The translations under genes and the position numbers were made by a program. Positions 26,459-33,821 of a DNA stretch of 64,000 nt are shown here, in pieces. Under the pieces are notes generated by a model. That model had not been told where the DNA came from. It worked only from the letters and a program-made list of their open reading frames with translations, and made no database searches. Origin of the DNA: Microbulbifer sp. MKSA007 (GTDB lineage Bacteria; Pseudomonadota; Gammaproteobacteria; Pseudomonadales; Cellvibrionaceae); NCBI GenBank assembly GCA_032615215.1, contig CP128433.1, forward strand, positions 372,001 through 436,000. Reading direction: 5' to 3'. The number at the start of each line of letters is the position of its first letter. The first letter of the stretch is position 1.

Positions 26459-26881
26459 CTAGCCCCTGGTGCGCAGCCAGTCTTCGAGAATTATCCGTGC
26501 GGCTATTGAGTCCACTGGGTCTTGTGCGTAGTTGCCACGATGTCCGCGTTCGTTGGCCTCTTCCTTGGCGGCTCGGGTGCTTAAACGCTCGTCAATGAGC
26601 TCTACCGGTAGTCCATAGCGACCGTGCAGGCGCTGACTGAATTTTCGCGCACGCACGCCAAATTCACTTTCGCTGCCATCCATATTGAGGGGGAGGCCAA
26701 CCAGTAAAAGGTGGGGCTGCCACTCTTTGATCAGGCCTTCGACGGAGTCCCAATTGGGTTTGCCATCTTTGGCGGGCAGTGGGGCCAGTTCCCGTGCTCC
26801 ACCGGTAAGGCTCTGGCCGTAAGCTACGCCAATAGAACGGGTTCCAAAGTCAAAAGCTAGCGCTGTGACGGGTTTATTCAT
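26459..26881 (-). CDS. ruvX: RuvX/YqgF, Holliday-junction-resolvase-like RNase
   Basis: The 140-residue product has the RNase H-like YqgF fold. The N-terminal catalytic strand is ALAFDFGTRSIGVAYG, followed by LLVGLPLNMDGSE, VELIDERLST and a C-terminal DSIAARIILEDWL. Family members act in 16S rRNA 5'-end maturation and possibly at DNA junctions. It lies 20 nt after yqgE and in the same direction, the usual yqgE-ruvX pair. Confidence 0.93.
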   Translation of the reverse strand: MNKPVTALAFDFGTRSIGVAYGQSLTGGARELAPLPAKDGKPNWDSVEGLIKEWQPHLLLVGLPLNMDGSESEFGVRARKFSQRLHGRYGLPVELIDERLSTRAAKEEANERGHRGNYAQDPVDSIAARIILEDWLRTRG

Positions 26882-26901
26882 AGGGGTCAGTAATTTTTCT
26901 G

Positions 26902-27486
26902 TTAGGCGTGGCCAGCTTGGGAGCCGAGGCCGGAAAGATCGATGCCGTGGCGGGCGGCGGCGCTTTGCCAGCGTTTTTCGACCGGTGTGGCGAATAGGGT
27001 TTCGGGCTCTGCCGGCAGTGTCAGCCAGGCGTTTTCTGTCAGCTCCTGCTCCAACTGACCGGGCCCCCAGCCCGCGTAGCCGAGGGCGAGTAGTACATCG
27101 TCAGGGCCGCGCCCTGCGGCGAGGGATTCGAGAATGTCCTTGGAGGCAGTCAGGCTGATATCTGAATTGATTTCGGTGGTAGAGTCGAAGTGCATGCCGG
27201 TGCCGTGCAGTACAAATCCCTGCTCTGGTGACATAGGGCCGCCCAGTAGAACTGGTTCGTCACCGCGCAAGCTGAGATCCTCCAGAGACAGCTGCTCGAA
27301 TACCTCGTGCCAGTGCACTTTACTGGGCATATTGATCACTATGCCCATGGCACCGTCGCTATTGTGCTCAACAATCAGTGCGATAGCGTGTTTGAAGCGC
27401 GGGTCCTCCATACCGGGCATAGCCAGAAGGAACTGGCCGCGCAGGTTTCCGTGAGTCAGGTCGCTATCGATATTCGAATTAGGCAT
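26902..27486 (-). CDS. yqgE: YqgE/AlgH family protein (UPF0301)
   Basis: The 194-residue product has the family start NLRGQFLLAMPGMEDPRF followed by VIYIVEHNSDGA-like sequence (here ALIVEHNSDGAMGIVINMP), GGPMSPEQGFVLH, LALGYAGWGPGQLEQEL and a C-terminal segment after NAWLTLPA. AlgH was named for effects on alginate in Pseudomonas, but the biochemical role is unknown. It is upstream of ruvX in the same transcript. Confidence 0.92.
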   Translation of the reverse strand: MPNSNIDSDLTHGNLRGQFLLAMPGMEDPRFKHAIALIVEHNSDGAMGIVINMPSKVHWHEVFEQLSLEDLSLRGDEPVLLGGPMSPEQGFVLHGTGMHFDSTTEINSDISLTASKDILESLAAGRGPDDVLLALGYAGWGPGQLEQELTENAWLTLPAEPETLFATPVEKRWQSAAARHGIDLSGLGSQAGHA

Positions 27487-27520
27487 AGATCAGTAATAAA
27501 CCGCCAGTTGAAAGCCCATT

Positions 27521-28432
27521 TTAGCCTCGGCTGGGCAGATCCCCCGCAGAAGTAGTAAGTCCCCCGGTTCTTTCGAATTGCCAGGTACGGATAATTTCTA
27601 GTCGATCAACCTCGTTCTTGATCTCTACTGGGAAGGGAGCGAAGGGAGCAGCCAGACGCACAATTTGTTGGGCCGCATCATCGAGAATGCGCTCCCCGGA
27701 GGATTGAAGAATAACAACCTTCTCGACGGCTCCGGTGGGAAGCAACCGCACCATCATGCGTAACTCGCCACTAATTTGTTTTTCCAAGGCCTCTTCGGGA
27801 AAGTTATCACTGCCAACAGCTTCTATCTTCTGGCGCCATTCATGTAAATAAGCGGCATCGGCTGAGGCTCTGGTAGCTACAGATGTCAATCTGCGTACTC
27901 GGGGGCGCTCGGCAATAGTTTGGCGAATTTTATCGAGACGCGCCTCTAGGCTAGCTATTTTAGGGTTGCTCAATGGCAGGTCATTGGGTGCGTCGCCGCG
28001 CTTTTCCTCGGATAACTTATCTTCTGCCGAAAGTTCAGGAGCCTGAACCGGGCTCTCACCAACTGTGGTAATTAACAGGCGGCGCTGCTCTGCTGGCCGC
28101 GCAGATTGTTGTTGTGGCAAAGGCGTCACGCGATGAATTTGCGTATCGGCAAACTCGGCACGGCGCTTAGTGGATAACTCTTTCCGAGAGTCTGCGGTAC
28201 CACTGGCTAATTGGTTGTGCTGTGCAAAGTAGTCAGCATCCTCTGGGGCCTGAGCGGAATTTTGCAAAGAAAGTGTGACTTCAAGTGTCGGTGGCGCCTG
28301 TGCACCTTTCGGAGCAGCAAAAGCCACTCCGAAAACAATTAGCGCATGTAACGCGGCGGCTAGAAATAATGAGAACACAAAGCGTTCACGCTGCATTGCA
28401 TGAAACTGTGTCGCGTTGGCAGAGGAATTCAT
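27521..28432 (-). CDS. tonB3: TonB-family energy transducer, TonB3-like
   Basis: The 303-residue product has a single N-terminal membrane anchor (about residues 18-40, FVFSLFLAAALHALIVFGVAF), with His in the helix as in TonB. A long charged periplasmic spacer follows and then a TonB_C domain with GELRMMVRLLPTGAVEKVVI and AAPFAPFPVEI. The Pro-Lys repeats of classical TonB are lacking. The place between yqgE and gshB is that of P. aeruginosa TonB3, which is needed for pilus assembly and twitching. Function here is inferred from that position. The start ATG at 28432 has only a weak ribosome site. Confidence 0.85.
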   Translation of the reverse strand: MNSSANATQFHAMQRERFVFSLFLAAALHALIVFGVAFAAPKGAQAPPTLEVTLSLQNSAQAPEDADYFAQHNQLASGTADSRKELSTKRRAEFADTQIHRVTPLPQQQSARPAEQRRLLITTVGESPVQAPELSAEDKLSEEKRGDAPNDLPLSNPKIASLEARLDKIRQTIAERPRVRRLTSVATRASADAAYLHEWRQKIEAVGSDNFPEEALEKQISGELRMMVRLLPTGAVEKVVILQSSGERILDDAAQQIVRLAAPFAPFPVEIKNEVDRLEIIRTWQFERTGGLTTSAGDLPSRG

Positions 28433-28524
28433 TATCTATTATCAACTACTACTTATTCGGGCGTGCGTTTCACACAGCCTTGTTCTCAGTGGTAAACCGC
28501 CCTGAGAGTTATCAAACGCGCAGT

Positions 28525-29480
28525 TTACCTTTTTTGTGCCAGCAGGTGTGTGATGCCGCTCATTAGTCGCGCGCCTATGTCCGTATTGTAAGCGGCATCA
28601 ATTTCCCGTACACAAGTGGGACTGGTAACGTTAATTTCTGTTAGGTAGTCACCAATAACGTCCAGCCCGACAAATAACAGACCTTTTTCCTTCAAAGTGG
28701 GAGCGACTTGCTCAACGATCCAACGATCTCTATCGGTCAGAGGGCGTGCTTCGCCGCGCCCGCCGGCTGCAAGATTGCCGCGAGTCTCGCCCGCTTCCGG
28801 AATTCGCGCCAAGCAATAGGGAATCGCTTCACCGTTAACGACCAGGATACGCTTGTCACCGTCTTTGATTTCGGGGATGTAACGCTGCGCCATAATCTGC
28901 TGGCGGCCGTGCTCGGTAAGCATTTCCAGAATTGCTCCCAAGTTGGCGCCGTCCGGTTTGCAATGAAAGATGCCCGCACCGCCCATACCGTCTAGAGGTT
29001 TAAAAATGACATCTTGATGAGTTCGGTGAAATTCCCGCAGCTTGGCCATATCGCGACTGACTAGAACCGGTGGGCAGCACTGGGGGAAACTTGTCGCAAA
29101 AATTTTCTCATTACAGTCGCGTAGCGCCTGGGGCTTGTTGACTACCGTTGCACCTTCGCGCTCTGCGGCTTCGAGAATATAAGTGGAATAAATATATTCA
29201 TTATCAAAGGGGGGTCGACACGCATCAGGATTACATCCAGCTCGCCGAGAGGCATTTCTCTGGACTCTTCCAGAGAAAACCAACGATTCTCATCATCAAA
29301 AACCTGCATAGGGCAGCCGCGCCCAGTTGCGCGCCCATTCTCCAGGTAAAGATGGCTCTGCTCGAAATAAAATAGCTGGAAACCACAATCTTGTGCGGCT
29401 TGTAACAGTGCAAGCGTCGTATCTTTTTTAAAATTGATCTGGGCGATGGGGTCCATCACCACACCGAGGGAATAATTCAT
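28525..29480 (-). pseudogene. gshB: Glutathione synthetase, interrupted by one-base frameshift
   Basis: The first 90 or so codons (from the ATG at 29480, MNYSLGVVMDPIAQINFKKD) and the rest of the gene lie in two frames. The break is in a run of six G on the plus strand (29209-29214), where the first frame reads RVDPPLIMN and the second frame gives PPFDNEYIYSTY. Homologues read DPPFD-x-EYIY, so one added C on the coding strand would restore a 318-residue protein, the E. coli GshB length. The downstream part has VVNKPQALRDCNEK, the ATP-grasp FKPLDGMGGAGIF, INVTSPTCVREID and the C terminus. GshB joins gamma-glutamylcysteine and glycine. It is either a sequencing error in a homopolymer or a true mutation. 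Confidence 0.85.
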
Positions 29481-29830
29481 ACGGGTTTCCAAATCGTTGG
29501 GTATTTCTATCCCAGTTATCACTGGTTTTGCTCCCAAATTTGTGGCCGCTACCAGCGTTGTTGGATAGATAAGGTAAGAGCAGCTTTGCGAAGGTGCAAC
29601 CTTCTTAACGCAATACCTCCAATGAATGTATAAGTGGTGATAATTTGAACTGCGTCGCCTGCAGTGTGTCGACTCAGCTAGATTCGCCTGGGGTTCTGTG
29701 ATAAAAGTTCGTCTCAGCGTGCGACCTTCGCCAGGCTAGGCGCCCGGACCCCGCAAGCGGTTTGAAAAAAGGGCGCAACTAAAGTTTTCGCGTGCCCGAA
29801 AATAAGTAAACAGGGGATTCAAAAAAGACT

Positions 29831-30226
29831 ATGGAGCTTAACTGGGAAAGTCTGACTGTCATGGTGATCGACGACAGTAAGACAATTCGCCGCACTGCGG
29901 AGACGTTGCTGCAAAAGGCGGGCTGTACCGTGGTCACCGCGACAGACGGTTTTGATGCGTTAGCAAAAATCGCGGACTCCCGTCCGGATGTCATTTTTGT
30001 CGATATTATGATGCCGCGCCTGGATGGCTATCAAACATGTGCGTTAATAAAAAATAACAGCGAATTCCGCTCCACCCCTGTTGTAATGTTGTCGAGTAAG
30101 GACGGTTTGTTCGATAAGGCAAAAGGGCGTGTTGTTGGTTGCGATCAATATCTGACCAAACCTTTTAGTAAGAGCGAGCTGCTGGGTGCTATTTCCGCTC
30201 ATGCCAAGCCGCACCATGCCGCATAA
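29831..30226 (+). CDS. pilG: PilG, twitching motility response regulator
   Basis: The 131-residue product is a stand-alone CheY-like receiver. The acidic pocket is VIDDSKT, the phosphoacceptor is Asp58 in FVDIMMPRLDG, the Thr/Ser switch is MLSSKDG and the Lys is in YLTKPF. In Pseudomonas it is phosphorylated by ChpA and promotes pilus extension and cAMP production. It opens the Pil-Chp cluster and diverges from gshB across about 350 nt. A 235-nt spacer with a hairpin follows it before pilH. Confidence 0.95.
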   Translation: MELNWESLTVMVIDDSKTIRRTAETLLQKAGCTVVTATDGFDALAKIADSRPDVIFVDIMMPRLDGYQTCALIKNNSEFRSTPVVMLSSKDGLFDKAKGRVVGCDQYLTKPFSKSELLGAISAHAKPHHAA

Positions 30227-30265
30227 GTGGCCTACAGAAAAAGAAAATATAGATAACGGACTCCA

Positions 30266-30286
30266 TTGTGGGCATTGTGCCCACAA
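30266..30286 (+). promoter_or_regulatory. Hairpin between pilG and pilH
   Basis: A perfect 9-bp TTGTGGGCA/TGCCCACAA stem (30266-30274 with 30278-30286) with a 3-nt loop lies 40 nt past pilG. No T-tract follows directly. It may modulate the pilG:pilH ratio or be a partial terminator. Confidence 0.45.
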
Positions 30287-30461
30287 GCTCGGTACCAAAA
30301 TTTAATTTGAGTACAGATTTTCCGGTTGTTACATACCGGTTGATTTTTGTACCCACACTATCGGTAGTCATAGTGCATCTCGGCACATGCTAGCGAGGAT
30401 AATCACAACAAAAACCGCCGAGCGCAGTAGTTGTTGCCGAAAAGATGTCATGGGGGAAATG

Positions 30462-30824
30462 ATGGCAAGAGTACTAATAGTTGATGACTCTCCTACAGAA
30501 ACACATAAGCTGACAACCATTCTTGAAAAAAATGGCCACGCAGTAATCACCGCTCCAAACGGTGAAAGCGGAGTTGAAGTAGCCCGCGCCGAACGCCCCG
30601 ACCTGATCCTGATGGATATTGTGATGCCGGGTCTCAACGGTTTCCAGGCCACCCGCCAATTGAGCAAAGACAGCAATACCGGTGAAATTCCGATCATTAT
30701 GGTAACTACCAAAGATCAGGATACAGACCGTGTCTGGGGTATGCGCCAGGGAGCCAGGGCTTACCTGACCAAACCTGTCGATGAGAGCAAATTGCTGGAT
30801 GCGATCGGGGAGGTGTTGGCCTAA
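30462..30824 (+). CDS. pilH: PilH, twitching motility response regulator
   Basis: The 120-residue product is a CheY-like receiver. Asp52 is the phosphoacceptor in LMDIVMPGLNGFQATRQL, with VDDSPTE at the N terminus and AYLTKPVDE at the C-terminal Lys. In Pseudomonas it favours retraction and can drain phosphate from ChpA. The ATG at 30462 is used; an adjacent ATG at 30459 and an upstream in-frame ATG at 30450 are alternatives, and the GGGGGA site favours the 3' pair. It ends 16 nt before pilI. Confidence 0.95.
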   Translation: MARVLIVDDSPTETHKLTTILEKNGHAVITAPNGESGVEVARAERPDLILMDIVMPGLNGFQATRQLSKDSNTGEIPIIMVTTKDQDTDRVWGMRQGARAYLTKPVDESKLLDAIGEVLA

Positions 30825-30840
30825 TAGCCAGCTGCGAAAA

Positions 30841-31380
30841 GTGCAGTCACAAACACCTTATTTAGCTCTGGTTGATATTGCACGGCGCGCCAAAGCGCAG
30901 GCCACTGGCCTGCCTGGCCGCCGGGAAATCAAACCCTACTGGACCGGTATCGGTTTCTCTCTTCTGGATAACCACTTTGTCGCCTCCATGGATGACGTTG
31001 TGGAATTGCTCGAAGTGCCACAGCACACCTTTATTCCGGGCGTTCAGCCTTGGGTAAAAGGCGTCTCTAATGTTCGTGGTCGCCTGCTTCCCCTTATTGA
31101 TCTCGCAGCTTTTTATGGCGGCTACCTCTCAGGTCCGCGCCAGCAACGTCGTGTTTTGGTGCTCGAGAGGGATAAGACCTACGTGGGGCTTATCGTGGAT
31201 AAATTGTTTGGGATGCAGCACTTGGCGTTTGAGTATGCCCGTGAGGCACCGACAGATTTGAGTGAACCATTTGCGCCAATGGTGCACGGCCAGTTTGTTT
31301 TACAGCAGCATCGTTGGCTCGTTCTCGATATGCGGGCACTGATCAAGGATGCGCGTTTTATGGATGCAGCTTTACGCTGA
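30841..31380 (+). CDS. pilI: PilI, CheW-like adaptor of the Pil-Chp system
   Basis: The 179-residue product is a CheW-domain protein that couples PilJ to ChpA. The N-terminal TPYLALVDIARRAKAQA is PilI-like, followed by GIGFSLLDNHFVASMDDVVELLE, VKGVSNVRGRLLPLIDLAAF and a C-terminal HRWLVLDMRALI. The GTG at 30841 gives the length seen in Pseudomonas (178). The frame is open upstream into pilH, where it has no protein character. The ribosome site is weak, suggesting coupling with pilH. Confidence 0.93.
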   Translation: MQSQTPYLALVDIARRAKAQATGLPGRREIKPYWTGIGFSLLDNHFVASMDDVVELLEVPQHTFIPGVQPWVKGVSNVRGRLLPLIDLAAFYGGYLSGPRQQRRVLVLERDKTYVGLIVDKLFGMQHLAFEYAREAPTDLSEPFAPMVHGQFVLQQHRWLVLDMRALIKDARFMDAALR

Positions 31381-31540
31381 CTAATCCAGTTCTTTCTTTC
31401 CGGTAGCCGAGGGTGGTCGACCGGATGGCCCGCAATTAGTGCAGGGATGTACAGCACTGACTGAGGGGTCTTGTCATTAAAGCGTTAAAACTAAAGTGGT
31501 ATTAAACCGGCCTAATGCAATGGCCCGCTAGGAGTAAATT

Positions 31541-33682
31541 ATGAAACCAGGCTCCCAGAGTTCCTTTTCCGCGCTGCGCAGTAACCCTGCCGCGCTGGTA
31601 TTAGGTCTACTGGTACTCGCCACGCTGGCGGGGCTTATTGTCAGTATTTATTTGGTACAGACTCGAGACGAGCAGGATAAAGAGTACCTGCAGCAAGTCG
31701 CCGAGTTGCGGGCCCTTTCCTATCAGGTAGTTTCCTATGCGCCGGCGGCAACCGCAGGCGATAGTGAGGCCTTTACCGAGCTGGAAAATGTTACCGAAGA
31801 AATGGCTAATGCCTGGAACCAGCTTCAGCGAATGGATGACAATAGTCGCCGCGCCCTGGGTGCTCAGCTGTCTGCTTACGATCAGGTTTGGCGCAGCTTG
31901 CGCGAGCAGGTCGATACGATTATCGGCAACCAGGAAACCATCGTATTTCTTAACGATATCGCTTCAACGCTGAGTGACTCGCTTCCGGAATTACAGGCTG
32001 AGCACAACAATATTGTAGAAATTCTGCTGGCTAACAACGCCCCGGCAAATCAGGTGGAACAGGCCCAGTTGCAGGTTTGGCGTGCGGAGCGTATTGGTCG
32101 AAATATCGATAAAATGCTCCAAGGTGGCGATGATGCTGAAGCCGCCGCTGACCAGTTTAATACCGACGCCAGTCTTTTCGGTAAGGTGGTTGACGGTATG
32201 AAGAGCGGCGATGTGGTGATGGGGATTTCCCGTATCACCGATGAAGAGGCTCGCCACTCATTGGATGAAATTACTGAGCTGTTCGGCTTTGTAAGCACCT
32301 CCGTACGGGATATCTTCGAAGCAACTCCAGCCCTGTTTGCTACCCGCCAGGCCTCTGACGGCATTATCGCGTCATCTCCCCAGCTGATCGAAGCATTGAG
32401 TACGCTGAATGACCGAATCGTAAACCTTTCAGATGATCGCCAGCCCAACAACTTGACCATTGCTGCACTGGCTTTGGTCTTCGTTTTGTTGATCTTCGGT
32501 ATGATGGCGATGGCATTCTCCGGTACCCGCCGAAACCTGAAAAAAGAGGAAGATACCAACGAGCGTAACCAGCACGCGATTATGCAGTTGCTGGACGAGC
32601 TGGCCGACCTCGCCGACGGTGACTTGACCACCTCTGCAACGGTAACCGAAGCCTTTACTGGTGCGATTGCCGACTCCATTAACTTTACTATTGACCAGCT
32701 GCGTGTGCTGGTATCGCGGATTAATGGTGCTGCACAGGAAGTATCTGGCTTGTCCCAGGAAACCCAGCAGACTGCACTGCACTTGGCCGAGGCCTCTGAG
32801 CACCAGGCACAGGAAATTGCCGGAGCTTCTGCCGCGGTTAACGAAATGGCGGTCACCATTGACCAGGTATCTGCCAACGCCTCCGAATCTGCCCAGGTAG
32901 CCGAGCGCTCGGTACATATCGCAAGTAATGGCGCCAAGGTGGTACAGAACACCATTAAAGGCATGGATAACATCCGCGAGCAGATTCAGGATACCTCCAA
33001 GCGAATTAAGCGCCTGGGTGAATCCTCCCAGGAAATTGGCGATATCGTAAGTTTGATTAACGACATTGCCGACCAGACCAACATTCTTGCATTGAATGCC
33101 GCGATCCAGGCGAGCATGGCCGGTGATGCCGGTCGAGGCTTCGCGGTGGTAGCGGATGAGGTACAGCGACTTGCGGAGCGCTCTGCAGCTGCAACCAAGC
33201 AGATTGAAGGTCTGGTAAAAGCGATTCAGTCTGATACCAACGAGGCGGTAATCTCCATGGAACAAACCACCAGTGAGGTGGTACGTGGAGCTCGTCTGGC
33301 CCAGGATGCGGGTGTTGCACTGGAAGAAATTGAGAATGTATCCAACAACCTGGCATCGTTGATTCAGAACATTTCTAACGCTGCACGTCAGCAGGCTTCG
33401 TCTGCAGGCCACATTTCCAACACGATGAACGTGATTCAGGAAATTACCTCGCAGACCTCTGCGGGTACCCAGGCTACCGCCCAGTCCATTGGTAACCTGG
33501 CGCAGACCGCGAGTGCACTGCGCGAATCCGTTGCCGGCTTCAAACTTCCGCAAGAGGAAAGTGTTGAAAGCAACAGCGAGCTGTATGACGTGGAGTTGCC
33601 GGAAATGGATACAGATACTTTCGCTATTGAAGGTGAAGATACTCATTCATTGGAGTCCCGCGAAGACCGGGCCCTGGCCTAA
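31541..33682 (+). CDS. pilJ: PilJ, methyl-accepting chemoreceptor of twitching motility
   Basis: The 713-residue product is a membrane chemoreceptor. The first membrane helix is at about 18-40 (AALVLGLLVLATLAGLIV) and the second near 304-326. Two PilJ-type sensing regions lie between them in the periplasm, with a HAMP-like region after TM2. The cytoplasmic signalling tip is LALNAAIQASMAGDAGRGFA, with the PilJ-specific ASMAGDAG. In Pseudomonas it is the single receptor of Pil-Chp and touches the pilin. GGAGT precedes the ATG. It is followed by chpA; no pilK methyltransferase gene is present. Confidence 0.95.
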   Translation: MKPGSQSSFSALRSNPAALVLGLLVLATLAGLIVSIYLVQTRDEQDKEYLQQVAELRALSYQVVSYAPAATAGDSEAFTELENVTEEMANAWNQLQRMDDNSRRALGAQLSAYDQVWRSLREQVDTIIGNQETIVFLNDIASTLSDSLPELQAEHNNIVEILLANNAPANQVEQAQLQVWRAERIGRNIDKMLQGGDDAEAAADQFNTDASLFGKVVDGMKSGDVVMGISRITDEEARHSLDEITELFGFVSTSVRDIFEATPALFATRQASDGIIASSPQLIEALSTLNDRIVNLSDDRQPNNLTIAALALVFVLLIFGMMAMAFSGTRRNLKKEEDTNERNQHAIMQLLDELADLADGDLTTSATVTEAFTGAIADSINFTIDQLRVLVSRINGAAQEVSGLSQETQQTALHLAEASEHQAQEIAGASAAVNEMAVTIDQVSANASESAQVAERSVHIASNGAKVVQNTIKGMDNIREQIQDTSKRIKRLGESSQEIGDIVSLINDIADQTNILALNAAIQASMAGDAGRGFAVVADEVQRLAERSAAATKQIEGLVKAIQSDTNEAVISMEQTTSEVVRGARLAQDAGVALEEIENVSNNLASLIQNISNAARQQASSAGHISNTMNVIQEITSQTSAGTQATAQSIGNLAQTASALRESVAGFKLPQEESVESNSELYDVELPEMDTDTFAIEGEDTHSLESREDRALA

Positions 33683-33695
33683 CCCACACAATAAT

Positions 33696-33723
33696 ACCCG
33701 GCCATTATGAAAGTTGGCCGGGT
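33696..33723 (+). promoter_or_regulatory. Hairpin between pilJ and chpA
   Basis: A perfect 8-bp ACCCGGCC/GGCCGGGT stem with a 12-nt loop lies 13 nt past the pilJ stop and about 100 nt before chpA. It lacks a T-run, so it is a possible attenuator or mRNA processing or stability site that would lower chpA relative to pilJ. Confidence 0.45.
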
Positions 33724-33821
33724 GCAAAAGGGGCGCACGGAATTGCTTCCGATAAATCCGCGGGTTTTTCTCGCAGAAAACTGTAGCGCTTGAGTACTGA
33801 ATAAATTATTGGGGACTTGGC

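Noticed and set aside
32429..33646. Long minus-strand open frame (about 405 codons) opposite pilJ
   Set aside because: It lies wholly antisense to the conserved PilJ signalling domain, has low-complexity Gly/Arg/Leu composition and no family character; it is a by-product of pilJ codon use.
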